A DNA stretch of 64,000 bases, taken from assembly GCF_023347255.1 (NCBI RefSeq), contig NZ_CP094466.1, positions 1,798,001-1,862,000 of the forward strand, in the 5' to 3' direction. Shown here in pieces: positions 16,028-24,527 of this stretch (positions are counted from its first letter, which is position 1; each line of letters starts with the position of its first letter). This stretch comes from Faecalibacterium sp. I4-3-84 (GTDB lineage: Bacteria; Bacillota; Clostridia; Oscillospirales; Ruminococcaceae). Both the position numbers and the translations under genes were made by a program. The notes beneath the pieces were generated by a model that was given only the letters and a program-made list of their open reading frames with translations, ran no database searches and had not been told where the DNA came from.

Positions 16028-16885
16028 ATGCCCAATATTGTCATCATCGGTTCCGGCCCGGCGGGCGTATCCGCCGCGCTGTACGCTGTCCGCGCCGGTG
16101 TGGATACCACGGTGCTCACCAAAGGCCCCGGTGCGCTGGACCGCGCCGAAAAAATTGAAAACTACTACGGCTTTGCCCAGCCCGTTTCCGGGGCGGAGCT
16201 GGAACGCCGCAGCATCGAGAATGCAAAGCGCCTTGGTGTGAGATTCGTCACAGTCGAAGCCGTGGGCCTGACCTATACGGATAAACTCACCGTAGAAACA
16301 GTGGATAAAAATTACCCGGCGGACGCTGTGATCCTTGCCACGGGCGCATCCCGGGCGGTGCCGCGCATCCCGGGCCTTGCCGGGCTGGAGGGGCACGGTG
16401 TGAGCTATTGTGCCGCCTGCGACGCCTTTTTCTACCGTGGAAAGGACGTGGCGGTGCTGGGCAGCGGCGAGTATGCCCTGCACGAGGTGCAGGCTCTGCT
16501 GCCGGTGGCAAAAAGCGTTGCCCTGCTGACCAACGGCGCACCGCTGACGGCGGACTTCCCGCCGGAGGTCACAGTCTATCCGCAGGCCGTGGAGGCTGTT
16601 CTGGGCGAAAACGTTGTCACCGGCGTGCAGCTGTCCGGCGGTGTGCAGCTGCCTGTCAGCGGTGTATTTGTGGCACTGGGCGTGGCGGGCAGCACCGCAC
16701 TGGCTAGGAAGATCGGCGCAGAGGTGGACGGGAACCGCATCGTGGTGGACGAAAAAATGCAGACCACCGTGCCCGGCCTGTATGCGGCGGGCGACTGCAC
16801 CGGGGGCCTTCTGCAGGTGGCAAAGGCCGTGTATGAGGGCGCGCAGGCGGGCACTGAAGCCGCCAAGGCCCTGCGGAAAGGATGA
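16028..16885 (+). CDS. trxB: Thioredoxin reductase-like FAD/NAD(P) oxidoreductase
   Basis: A 285-residue flavoprotein. The N-terminal FAD motif is VIIGSGPAGVSAALYA, the redox disulfide is CAACDAFFY (CxxC, the position used by low-molecular-weight thioredoxin reductases), and the C-terminal FAD segment is LYAAGDCTGG. The NAD(P) site VLGSGEYALHEV has a GSGE pattern rather than GGGxSA, and the protein is about 20 residues shorter than typical TrxB, so it may use another electron donor or partner. AAAAGGAG precedes the ATG. It is followed after six bases by a Crp/Fnr regulator. Confidence 0.85.
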   Translation: MPNIVIIGSGPAGVSAALYAVRAGVDTTVLTKGPGALDRAEKIENYYGFAQPVSGAELERRSIENAKRLGVRFVTVEAVGLTYTDKLTVETVDKNYPADAVILATGASRAVPRIPGLAGLEGHGVSYCAACDAFFYRGKDVAVLGSGEYALHEVQALLPVAKSVALLTNGAPLTADFPPEVTVYPQAVEAVLGENVVTGVQLSGGVQLPVSGVFVALGVAGSTALARKIGAEVDGNRIVVDEKMQTTVPGLYAAGDCTGGLLQVAKAVYEGAQAGTEAAKALRKG

Positions 16886-16891
16886 AAAGCA

Positions 16892-17581
16892 ATGTCGGAA
16901 ACAACAAAGGAACACCGCGATTGTCTGGCCAAAGGTTTTCCCTTCTGGAACGACCTGACACCCGACGAACAGGACATGCTCTGCCGCTATACCCGGCCGG
17001 TGCACTACGCAAAGGGCGCCCGGGTGCACAGCCCGCTGGAAAGCTGCGTGGGCATCCTGCTGCTGCGCTCGGGCCAGCTGCGGGCCTACCTGCTCTCGGA
17101 GGACGGGCGGGACGTGACGCTCTACCGCCTGTTCGGCGGGGAGGTGTGCATCCTGTCGGCATCCTGCGTGATGGACTCGGTGAACATCGACCTGTATATT
17201 GATGCCGAAGAGGACACCGAGGCCTACTGCATCAGCGCGGGCGTTTTCCGCAGGCTGATGCAGCAGAACGTGCATGTGCGCTGCTACGCCTACCAGATGA
17301 CGGCGGAGCGCTTTTCCGACAGCATGTGGACCATGCAGCAGGTGCTGTTCATGAGCGCAGACCGCAGGCTTGCCATTTTTCTTACCGATGAGCTGGCCAA
17401 GACCGGCGGTGATGAGGTGCGCATGACCCACGACCAGATGGCAAAATACATGGGGTCTGCCCGCGAGGTGGTGAGCCGGATGCTGAAATACTTTGCGCAG
17501 GAGGGCTGGGTGCGGCTGTTCCGGGGCGGCGTGCAGGTGCTGGACAGGAAAAAGCTGCAGCAGCTGGCAAGAGGACAATAA
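16892..17581 (+). CDS. Crp/Fnr-family transcriptional regulator
   Basis: A 229-residue protein with an N-terminal cyclic-nucleotide-binding-like barrel (about residues 20-130; GILLLRSGQLRAYLLSEDGR, VTLYRLFGGEVC) and a C-terminal helix-turn-helix (MTHDQMAKYMGSAREVVSRM). Five Cys residues in the sensor half (CLAK, MLCRY, SCVG, VCILS, SCVMD) could allow redox or Fe-S sensing, but no Fnr-type Cys spacing is certain. It is coupled to the trxB-like gene, which it may control in response to redox state. An AAAGGATG ribosome binding site overlaps the end of trxB. Confidence 0.88.
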   Translation: MSETTKEHRDCLAKGFPFWNDLTPDEQDMLCRYTRPVHYAKGARVHSPLESCVGILLLRSGQLRAYLLSEDGRDVTLYRLFGGEVCILSASCVMDSVNIDLYIDAEEDTEAYCISAGVFRRLMQQNVHVRCYAYQMTAERFSDSMWTMQQVLFMSADRRLAIFLTDELAKTGGDEVRMTHDQMAKYMGSAREVVSRMLKYFAQEGWVRLFRGGVQVLDRKKLQQLARGQ

Positions 17582-17588
17582 CAAAAAA

Positions 17589-17620
17589 GGGACGATGTGA
17601 ACATCACATCGTCCCTTTTT
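17589..17620. terminator. Terminator between convergent genes
   Basis: Perfect 12-bp stem GGGACGATGTGA/TCACATCGTCCC, 3-base loop, T run on + and A run before it, so it works on both strands. Confidence 0.92.
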
Positions 17621-17630
17621 GGGTCATAGG

Positions 17631-18107
17631 TTATCCTTTGCAGCCCTGTTCTTCCCAGTCGCCAAAGTCGCTGGCTTCGGCGATCTTGGTGGGGTCGAAT
17701 TTTCCGCTCTCGTCTTTGGGAGCAACAGCGGGGCCTGCTTCCACAGGGTTCTGGTTGGGAGCTTCCGGGTCGAACACCGGCTTCTCGCCGCCCTCTGCGG
17801 GTGCCGCCGGGGCAGAGGCTTCTTCGGCGGGCTGGGCAGCAGCTGCCGCTTCTTCGGCAGGAGCTTCCGGCGCAGCTTCTTCTGCAGCCTTTTCGTTGGC
17901 AGCATCGGAGGCTTTGGTTTCCGCTTCGGCGTAGGCTTCGGCAGTCTTGGCGGCTTCCTCAGCGTTCTGCTCGGCGTCCTCCGGGAACTCTACTTCCTCC
18001 ACATGGAGCGGGTCTTTCTGGTTCAGGATCTTGTCCAGTGCCACAATGGCAGCACCGGTAACGGCCACAGCAGCGGCCGTGCCAAGGATACGAAACAGTG
18101 TTTTCAT
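17631..18107 (-). CDS. Membrane-anchored acidic Ala/Glu/Pro-rich protein of unknown function
   Basis: A 158-residue protein. An N-terminal hydrophobic helix (residues about 7-24, LGTAAAVAVTGAAIVALDK) would anchor it. The rest is low-complexity, rich in Ala, Glu and Pro, and highly acidic, ending in EQGCKG. No family is recognised. AAGGAGGT gives a strong start, and it follows the GTPase gene pair on the same strand after 25 bases, so it may be cotranscribed. Such proteins are often annotated as hypothetical; a structural spacer or surface role is only a guess. Confidence 0.75.
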   Translation of the reverse strand: MKTLFRILGTAAAVAVTGAAIVALDKILNQKDPLHVEEVEFPEDAEQNAEEAAKTAEAYAEAETKASDAANEKAAEEAAPEAPAEEAAAAAQPAEEASAPAAPAEGGEKPVFDPEAPNQNPVEAGPAVAPKDESGKFDPTKIAEASDFGDWEEQGCKG

Positions 18108-18132
18108 GCCGGGACCTCCTTGAAAGATCAGA

Positions 18133-19095
18133 TCAAGAGAATGTTACCACATCGTTCAGCGGCTTTTCGGCAGGCTCCACCGAAATGGCGGTGAGCACCG
18201 GGCCTTTGCCGCGGTAGATGTTGTGGAACTTGTAGCCTACCTTTGCGGTCACCCGCACCCATGCGCGCTGCTCCAGCGCCTTGTAGCCATCGTAGCTGCA
18301 GGGGAAGCCCACGAACTGGATGTCCTGCACGCAGCAGGTCATGGCGAAACGGCCCGGCACGAAGCTGTTCTTGCCGGCACGGTTGGTCTGACACACCTGT
18401 GCAAGGAATTTGACCGTTTTGCCGGTATACTTCTGGGGCTCGTCCTGACAGTCCATATACCAGATGCCGAAATCGTCATCCGGAATGTCGATGATGTCCG
18501 CGTTGATGTCAAAGGGCAGCGGATCAGGGATATCGTCGTAGGCCACGCTGCCGTCGGCAAACTCGTAGGCGATATCGCACTTGCGGGAAGCCTGACGCAC
18601 CAGCTTGTGCAGCTCCTGACGGGCGGCATCGTTGTTCACGGCCTCAGCGCGGTTGAACACGATCAGCTCACTGCGGGCGATCTTGTCCAGCAGCAGGCTG
18701 CGCATGGAGTTGTCGCGGGCGTAGGTCAAGGCGGTGGTGCCGTCGGCGGTGGCGATGCACTGGTACACGATCCAGCTCTCGGGCAGAGCCTCGGCCAGAT
18801 CCTGCAGCAGCCACATGCCGTTGTACTCAATGACTACACGGCCTGCACCGGATTCCTTTTCCAGCTTGAGCAGATTCTGCGGGTTCAGCTCGGCCTTGTC
18901 CTCCAGCACCTTGACGGTCACACCGGGAAAGGCGAACTTCTTCTCGTTGTACTCCTCTTCGCCCTCCTCGCAGATCAGCAGAAGGGTCTTGTCGCCGGAG
19001 TCGAAGTTGGGGTCTTCAAAGGTCTCCTGAATGAATTTGGTCTTGCCGCTTTCCAGAAAGCCCACAAACAGGTAGACCGGAATTTCTTTTGCCAT
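18133..19095 (-). CDS. CobW-like GTPase fused to a YcgQ/DUF1980-type domain
   Basis: A 320-residue soluble protein. The N-terminus has a P-loop in YLFVGFLESGKTKF and resembles G3E GTPases. The C-terminal third (from about residue 215) contains YTGKTVKFLAQV, then RFAMTCCVQDIQFVGFPC and an ending AKVGYKF...LTAISVE, which matches the OB-like C-terminal domain of YcgQ (TIGR03943), a protein normally paired with a zinc-regulated permease. No membrane helix is present. It lies 29 bases downstream of a His-rich CobW GTPase. Zn handling is inferred from both halves and from the neighbour. The canonical CxCC zinc motif is not seen in its GTPase half. Confidence 0.8.
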   Translation of the reverse strand: MAKEIPVYLFVGFLESGKTKFIQETFEDPNFDSGDKTLLLICEEGEEEYNEKKFAFPGVTVKVLEDKAELNPQNLLKLEKESGAGRVVIEYNGMWLLQDLAEALPESWIVYQCIATADGTTALTYARDNSMRSLLLDKIARSELIVFNRAEAVNNDAARQELHKLVRQASRKCDIAYEFADGSVAYDDIPDPLPFDINADIIDIPDDDFGIWYMDCQDEPQKYTGKTVKFLAQVCQTNRAGKNSFVPGRFAMTCCVQDIQFVGFPCSYDGYKALEQRAWVRVTAKVGYKFHNIYRGKGPVLTAISVEPAEKPLNDVVTFS

Positions 19096-19124
19096 AGGAA
19101 TGGTTTCTCCTTTTTACTTTAAGC

Positions 19125-20222
19125 TCAGCAGCCGAACAGCTCTGCAATGGCCTTTTCGTTCAGCTTGGAGCCGATCACGACCAGCTTGCCGCCCACATCT
19201 GCACCGCGGGCACGCACTTCCCATTCGCCGGGCACATAGTCGAACTCCAGCCAGCCGTCTGTGCCGCCGTTCACGATGCCCTTGCTGCGCAGGATCATGC
19301 CGTAATTGCCGGTATCCAGCTCGGTGAGGGCGTGCTCCACTTCTGCCTTGGTGAATTTGCGGGCCGTCTCGACGCCCCAGCTGGTGAACACCTCGTCGGC
19401 GTCGTGGTCATGATGATGGTGATGGCCGCAGCAGCAGTGGCCGTCATGGTCGTGATGATGCTCGTGTTCGTCCTCATCATCGTCATGATCGTGGTCGTGA
19501 TGGTGGCCGCAGCTGCACACACCGTTCTCGTCATCGTGGTGATGGTGGTGATGCTCTTCTTCGTCCTCGTGGGCGTGCTCTTCGTTGGCCTTTGCAGCCA
19601 TGGCGATCAGCTCTGCCTTGAAGTCGTCCTTGGTGGACATGGCCTTCAGGATCTGCTCACCGGTCAGCTCGTCCCATGCGGTGGTCACGATGGTAGCGGT
19701 GGGGTTCTTCTCGCGCAGCATGGCGACCGCAGCGGCGATCTTCTCTTCGCTGGCGGTCTGGGTGCGGCTGAGCAGGATGCAGCTTGCGTGGCTGATCTGG
19801 TCGTCGTAGAACTCGCCGAAGTTCTTCATATACATCTTCACCTTGTTCACATCGGCCACGGTGACAAAGCTGTTCAGCTGCACATCCAGATGCTCGGCCA
19901 CGCCTTCCACAGCGCGGGTCACATCGGAGAGCTTGCCCACGCCGGAGGGCTCGATGACGATGCGGTCGGGGTGGTACTGCTCCACCACCTGCTGCAGGGC
20001 GGTGCGGAAATCGCCCACCAGAGAGCAGCAGATGCAGCCGGCGTTCAGCTCGTTGATCTGGATGCCGCTTTCCTTCAGAAAGCCGCCGTCAATGCCGATC
20101 TCGCCGAACTCGTTCTCGATCAGCACCACCTGCTGGCCGGCAAAGGCCTCTTTGATGAGCTTTTTGATCAGGGTAGTTTTACCGGCACCAAGGAAGCCGG
20201 AGAAAATATCGATTTTGGTCAT
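19125..20222 (-). CDS. CobW/ZNG1-family G3E GTPase with large His/Asp-rich region
   Basis: A 365-residue putative zinc metallochaperone. It has the P-loop GFLGAGKTTLIKKL, the switch segment VVLIENEFGEIGIDGGFL, the metal motif CICCSL and the guanine-binding-type SRTQTAS. Residues about 208-283 form a His, Asp and Glu-rich insertion with four Cys pairs or clusters (CSCG, CCCG), able to bind several Zn ions. The C-terminal CobW_C domain is present. It is the first gene of a two- or three-gene unit with the fused GTPase. Family knowledge: such proteins deliver Zn to client enzymes under zinc limitation. Confidence 0.9.
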   Translation of the reverse strand: MTKIDIFSGFLGAGKTTLIKKLIKEAFAGQQVVLIENEFGEIGIDGGFLKESGIQINELNAGCICCSLVGDFRTALQQVVEQYHPDRIVIEPSGVGKLSDVTRAVEGVAEHLDVQLNSFVTVADVNKVKMYMKNFGEFYDDQISHASCILLSRTQTASEEKIAAAVAMLREKNPTATIVTTAWDELTGEQILKAMSTKDDFKAELIAMAAKANEEHAHEDEEEHHHHHHDDENGVCSCGHHHDHDHDDDEDEHEHHHDHDGHCCCGHHHHHDHDADEVFTSWGVETARKFTKAEVEHALTELDTGNYGMILRSKGIVNGGTDGWLEFDYVPGEWEVRARGADVGGKLVVIGSKLNEKAIAELFGC

Positions 20223-20382
20223 GATTCAATTGCCTCTTTCTTTGAATAGCACACAGAGCCGCAGAGTGCTGGCTCAAAAATCTTACACTCCTATTATAAC
20301 AAGGCTGTCAATGGGAAAACGGCCTTTTTCAAGAAAAAATTGTAACTTTTTTTGCAAATTGGCGGCATTTTGAGGGAGAACG

Positions 20383-20602
20383 AACTCCCTCAGTCAAAAC
20401 CTGACGGTTTTGCTGAGAGGACGCCAACCCTCTCAGGCTCACTGCGTTCGCCAACCGTTCCCCTTTCTGGCTTCGCCATCTTCCCCCGGCCGGGGGAAGT
20501 CGTTCCACTCAGGGGGAGCTTTTTGTTTTCTGAAGGTCGGCACGAATAAAGCTCCCCCTTTCGGGGGAACTGGCAAAGCCGCAAGGCTTTGACTGAGAGG
20601 GT
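20383..20602. repeat. Dispersed palindromic repeat, composite copy 4
   Basis: About 220 bases of repeat modules: CTCCCTCAGTCAAAAC with its inverted partner GTTTTGCTGAGAGG, CTTCCCCCGGCCGGGGGAAG (20481-20500), GCTCCCCCTTTCGGGGGAAC, and a terminal GACTGAGAGGG. It fills most of the gap between the divergent CobW and aminopeptidase genes. The CobW promoter probably lies at 20290-20300, where the minus strand reads TATAAT. Confidence 0.75.
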
Positions 20603-20661
20603 CCAGCCAGCGAGGATGCTCCCCGGCAGCGGAGGTCATTCCAAACCGTCCCGCCCCTGCA

Positions 20662-20690
20662 TTGCAATCTTTTTCCCGGAATGATACAAT
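20662..20690 (+). promoter_or_regulatory. Promoter of the aminopeptidase gene
   Basis: TTGCAA (20662-20667), 17-base spacer, TACAAT (20685-20690), 61 bases before the start codon. Confidence 0.75.
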
Positions 20691-20751
20691 AAGGCCAAAC
20701 AGAAATGCACCGTTGCCGGGCTTTCCGGTGAGAGAAAAGGAAGCAAATCAT

Positions 20752-22551
20752 ATGAGCATGAATACCGTTCCAGAGCGCCTTGCCGCGCTGCGTGCCGCCA
20801 TGGCTGCAAACGGCGTGGCCGTTTATCTGATCCCTGTGGGTGATCCCCACGCCAGCGAATACCTGCCCTGCCATTACACCAGCCTGACCTGGTTCTCCGG
20901 GTTCCACGGCGAGAACTCCAACTTCGTGGTCACCCGCACCGAGAGCGCCCTGTGGGCCGACGGCCGTTATTTTGTGCAGGCCGAGAAGGAAATTGCGGGT
21001 ACCGAGATCAAGCTGCAGCGCATGGGGGAACCCGGCGTGCCCACCGTGGAGGAATACTGCGCAAATGCCCTGAATGAGGGCGAAGCACTGGGCCTGTGCG
21101 GCCTGACCGCCAGCACGGCCCTCGTGAACGACCTGAAAAAGGCACTGGAAAAGAAGGGCGCTTCCATCAAGCCCCTGAACCTTGAGGACGAGCTGTGGAC
21201 AGAGGGCCGCCCTGCCCTGCCGGATACCCCAGCGTGGATCCTGCCGAAGGAATATGCGGGCTTCTCCCCGGCGGAAAAGCTGGATCAGCTGCGCAGCAAG
21301 CTCAAGGAGCTGGGCTGTACCGCTCAGTTTGTGGGCAAGCTGGATCATCTGGCATGGCTTTTGAACCTGCGCGCCATGGACATTGAGTGCACTCCCTATG
21401 CCATGGCCTACTGCTATGTGACCCCAAGCCGCGCGGTACTCTTCATCAACACGGCCCGCGTCACCCCGGAGGCAAAGGCAGAGCTGGAAGCCAACGGCAT
21501 CACGCTGGCGGAGTACGACGATGTGCTGGAGTTCCTCGCTGCTGAGACGGAACCCCAGACCGTGCTGGCCGAGACGGCCACGGTGAACTACGCCGTGTAT
21601 CAGGTGCTGGAGCAGAACCCTGCCCTCACCGTGAAGGACGGCACCGACCCGCTGCTGATGATGAAGGGCGTGAAGAACGAAACGGAGCTTGCCCACACAA
21701 AGCAGGCCCATATCCGGGACGCTGTGGCCATGGTGCGGTTCCAGATCGAGCTGGAAAGCCGCCTTGCTGCCGGTGAGACCCTGACCGAGCTGACGGTGGA
21801 TGAAATTCTGCACAAGTACCGCAGTGCGGACGATAAATTCCTTGTGGAAAGCTTTGGCACCATTGCGGCCTACGGCGGCAACGCAGCCATGATGCACTAC
21901 CACGCCACCCCGGAAGATCACGCTGTGCTGGAAAAGAAGGGCTTTCTGCTGGTGGACAGCGGTGCCACCTACATGGACGGCACCACCGACATCACCCGCA
22001 CCTACCCGCTTGGCCCGCTGACCGAGGACGAAAAGCGCTTCTACACATGGACTCTGCAGAGCCACATCGACCTTGCCAAGGCCGTCTGGCTGGATTACTG
22101 CGAGTGTAAGATGATCGACACCATTGCCCGGGAACCGCTGTGGCGGCACCTCATCAACTACCGCTGCGGCACAGGTCACAGCGTCAGCTTTGTGGGCAAC
22201 GTCCACGAAGGCCCCCACGCCCTGAACGGCCGCAACACCACCCTGATGCGCCCCGGCATGGTCGTCACCGACGAGCCGGGCGTTTACGAGACCGACCTCG
22301 TGGGCATCCGCATCGAGAACGAGCTGGTGTGCGTGCACAAGGCCGATAACCAGTACGGTACCTTCCTTGGCTTTGAACCGCTGATGTTCGTGCCCATTGC
22401 CACCTCTCCCATCCTGCCCGGTGTGCTGGATAAGGACGAGATCGCATGGCTGAACGATTACCACCGTCAGGTGTTTGCAAAGCTGGCACCGCACCTGAAC
22501 GACGAAGAGCGCAGCTGGCTGGCGGAGAAGTGTGCCGCCATCGGCTGCTGA
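20752..22551 (+). CDS. Xaa-Pro aminopeptidase (M24B, PepP-type)
   Basis: A 599-residue cytoplasmic metallopeptidase that removes N-terminal residues before proline. The three-domain layout and length match the long aminopeptidase P form. The dinuclear metal ligands are all visible: two Asp in DSGATYMDGTTDITRT, His in GTGHSVSFVGNVHEGPH, Glu in VVTDEPGVYE and Glu in GIRIENELV. The N-terminal domain starts ERLAALRAAMAANGVAVYLI and has SGFHGENSNFVVT. The start at 20752 uses AAAAGGAAG. It stands alone between its promoter and a terminator. Confidence 0.93.
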   Translation: MSMNTVPERLAALRAAMAANGVAVYLIPVGDPHASEYLPCHYTSLTWFSGFHGENSNFVVTRTESALWADGRYFVQAEKEIAGTEIKLQRMGEPGVPTVEEYCANALNEGEALGLCGLTASTALVNDLKKALEKKGASIKPLNLEDELWTEGRPALPDTPAWILPKEYAGFSPAEKLDQLRSKLKELGCTAQFVGKLDHLAWLLNLRAMDIECTPYAMAYCYVTPSRAVLFINTARVTPEAKAELEANGITLAEYDDVLEFLAAETEPQTVLAETATVNYAVYQVLEQNPALTVKDGTDPLLMMKGVKNETELAHTKQAHIRDAVAMVRFQIELESRLAAGETLTELTVDEILHKYRSADDKFLVESFGTIAAYGGNAAMMHYHATPEDHAVLEKKGFLLVDSGATYMDGTTDITRTYPLGPLTEDEKRFYTWTLQSHIDLAKAVWLDYCECKMIDTIAREPLWRHLINYRCGTGHSVSFVGNVHEGPHALNGRNTTLMRPGMVVTDEPGVYETDLVGIRIENELVCVHKADNQYGTFLGFEPLMFVPIATSPILPGVLDKDEIAWLNDYHRQVFAKLAPHLNDEERSWLAEKCAAIGC

Positions 22552-22565
22552 GAAAGCGCAAAAAA

Positions 22566-22620
22566 CACCCGGAGCCGTGCAGGAGCCAGAGCGGCTCTCG
22601 GCGGCAGCCGGGTGCTTTTT
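22566..22620. terminator. Terminator between aminopeptidase and glycosyltransferase genes
   Basis: Outer stem CACCCGG/CCGGGTG with an inner GAGCC/GGCTC hairpin, then CTTTTT. Convergent genes end on both sides. Confidence 0.75.
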
Positions 22621-22626
22621 ATAGGG

Positions 22627-23532
22627 TCACAGCTTGCAGCAGTGCGTCTGTGGGGTGTCCAGCGGCGGAAGAGTGAACTCGTTTTCGCCAAAGGGCGAAC
22701 GCAGGATGGCCGCCCGCGTTTCCGGGTAGATGCCAAGTTCGGTGTAGATGTCCCGGTACAGGAGCATCACCCGCCGCCGCAGCGAAAGGATGCCGGCGGT
22801 GGTCACTCTGGAGTGGGAGACGCTCTGGCTGTTCTGCAGGTAGTAATAGCCGATGTCCGGGATGGAAACGGCGGTGCGCACATAGCGCAGATATTCGGTG
22901 TTGAACAGCTGATCCTCCGCAAACAATTCTTTGCGGAAATGGAGGCTGTGCTTCCGCAGGAGGTCACGGCGGTAGAGCTTGTTGCAGGGACTGCCATAGT
23001 AGAAGGTGTTCGGCTTCTGCATCAGATGCTTTGCGTACTCCTGTCCGGTGTACACCCCGGCAGGCAGATAGCCATAGGCCCGGGTGCGGGGCGGATTGCG
23101 CTGGAGCACATGCTGCAGCGCCTTTTCCCATGGGCGGATGCGCTCCACATAGTTTTCCGGGTACACCATCCAGAAGGGCGCGATCACAAGATCGGCGGTG
23201 TGGGCCTCGGCGGCGGAGACCAGCTTTTCCGTAAAATCGGGGGCCAGCCAGTCGTCGCTGTCCACAAACTGGATGTATTTGCCGTGGGCCAGCGCAATGC
23301 CCTGATTGCGGGTATCCGCTGCGCCGGTGTTGGTTTTATCCACCAGTGCAATGCGGTGGTCGCTGGCGGCAAGGGCGCGGCAAACGGCAAGGGTGTCGTC
23401 GGTGGAGCCATCGTTTAGCAGCAGGATCTCAATGCTCTTATAAGTCTGGGCGCAAATGCTTTTGACACAGCGGGCAATGCACCCGGCAGTGTTGTACATG
23501 GGCACGATGATGCTTACAAGGGGAAATTCCAT
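22627..23532 (-). CDS. GT2-family glycosyltransferase (EpsJ-like), paralogue 1
   Basis: A 301-residue GT-A fold enzyme. It shows VSIIVPMYNTAGCIARCVKS, LLLNDGSTDDTLAVC and the metal-binding DSDD in IQFVDSDDWLAPDF. The C-terminal half has PCNKLYRRDLL and YYLQNSQSVSHS, shared with two paralogues nearby. It would add a sugar to a lipid- or protein-linked glycan; donor and acceptor are unknown. It starts 14 bases after the next paralogue and is cotranscribed with it. AAAAGGAG precedes the start. No membrane helix. Confidence 0.88.
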   Translation of the reverse strand: MEFPLVSIIVPMYNTAGCIARCVKSICAQTYKSIEILLLNDGSTDDTLAVCRALAASDHRIALVDKTNTGAADTRNQGIALAHGKYIQFVDSDDWLAPDFTEKLVSAAEAHTADLVIAPFWMVYPENYVERIRPWEKALQHVLQRNPPRTRAYGYLPAGVYTGQEYAKHLMQKPNTFYYGSPCNKLYRRDLLRKHSLHFRKELFAEDQLFNTEYLRYVRTAVSIPDIGYYYLQNSQSVSHSRVTTAGILSLRRRVMLLYRDIYTELGIYPETRAAILRSPFGENEFTLPPLDTPQTHCCKL

Positions 23533-23546
23533 AGGTTCTCCTTTTC

Positions 23547-24419
23547 TCAGATGCGGCTGTGGGTGCGGGCAAATGCGTCGGAAAGCTTCTGCACCGGGCC
23601 GTTGGGCAGAGGGCTTTCAAACAGGCTCAGATAGATGCCGTGCAGCCGCAGGCGGAATTTATCGTACACGCCCAGCTGGATACACATTTCCTTGTAGGTG
23701 TGGTACATCCGGCTGCGGTGGCGCAGCATGTCCGCCGCGCTCACCTGCGTATGGCATACGCTCTGCGGGTTCTGGATGTAGCAGTAGGCGGCTTCGTTGA
23801 TGGCGGCAAACCGCTGTGCCACCTGCAGATACCGGGTGTTGAACAGCTGGTCCTCGGCGTATACCACATGCTCGAACCGGATGTGCGCCATCTGGATGAG
23901 ATCCCGGCGGTAGAGCTTGTTCCAGAGCACGCCGTAGTAAAAGGCAGCGGCATTGCCGGTGAGCTGCCACAGGTAATCCACCTTGTTGTACACCCCAGCG
24001 GGCAGCAGGCTGTACTCCCGGGTGTCATAGCCGCCATCCTTGCGGGGCACCATCATCCGGTAGGGAGCCAGCACAAGGTCGGCATGGCTGCGCTGCATAG
24101 CAGCCACCAGGTTTGCGGTGCAGCCCGGCAGCAGGTGATCGTCGCTGTCCGCAAACTGGATGTATTCGCCGTGGGCAAGGGCAAGGCCGCAGCTGCGGGT
24201 GTCTGCTGCGCCGGTGTTGGGCTTGTCCACCACACGGATGCGGCTGTCGGCGGCAGCAAGCTTCCGGCAGACAGCAAGGGTGTCGTCGGTGGAGCCGTCG
24301 TTCAGCAGAAGGATCTCAAGCTCCGGGTAGCTCTGGGATGTGATGCTCTCCACACAGCGGGAGATGAAGCCCGCCGCGTTATAGGCGGGCACAATAACGC
24401 TGACAAGCGGCTGCGGCAT
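23547..24419 (-). CDS. GT2-family glycosyltransferase (EpsJ-like), paralogue 2
   Basis: A 290-residue enzyme with VSVIVPAYNAAGFISRCVES, LLLNDGSTDDTLAVC and IQFADSDDHLLPGC, where the metal-binding DSDD is preceded by Ala instead of Val. The second half has VLWNKLYRRDLI and CYIQNPQSVCHT. It is the first gene of a two-gene unit with paralogue 1 and has a good promoter facing the LytTR regulator gene. CGGAGGG precedes the ATG. The three nearby paralogues probably act on related glycans, perhaps as repeated additions; this is inference. Confidence 0.88.
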   Translation of the reverse strand: MPQPLVSVIVPAYNAAGFISRCVESITSQSYPELEILLLNDGSTDDTLAVCRKLAAADSRIRVVDKPNTGAADTRSCGLALAHGEYIQFADSDDHLLPGCTANLVAAMQRSHADLVLAPYRMMVPRKDGGYDTREYSLLPAGVYNKVDYLWQLTGNAAAFYYGVLWNKLYRRDLIQMAHIRFEHVVYAEDQLFNTRYLQVAQRFAAINEAAYCYIQNPQSVCHTQVSAADMLRHRSRMYHTYKEMCIQLGVYDKFRLRLHGIYLSLFESPLPNGPVQKLSDAFARTHSRI

Positions 24420-24467
24420 GGCGGGTCCCTCCGTTTTTTCTTTTTTCGATGCAGCAAAGTTTTATTT

Positions 24468-24496
24468 ATCATACTCCAGCCCTGCGCAAAAATCAA
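24468..24496 (-). promoter_or_regulatory. Promoter of the two-gene glycosyltransferase unit
   Basis: Minus strand TTGATT (24491-24496), 17-base spacer, TATGAT (24468-24473). It lies in the 108-base gap shared with the divergent LytTR gene. Confidence 0.75.
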
Positions 24497-24527
24497 GGCG
24501 GGCGGCTGGCAGAAAGGAGGATGTGAG

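Noticed and set aside
19330-19570. CAT/GTG-rich repeat tract as a tandem DNA repeat
   Set aside because: It is explained by the His/Asp-rich coding region of the CobW GTPase.
23559-24527. A long in-frame upstream extension of the LytTR gene
   Set aside because: It runs antisense through a GT2 gene; AAAGGAGG and the ATG at 24528 give the real start.
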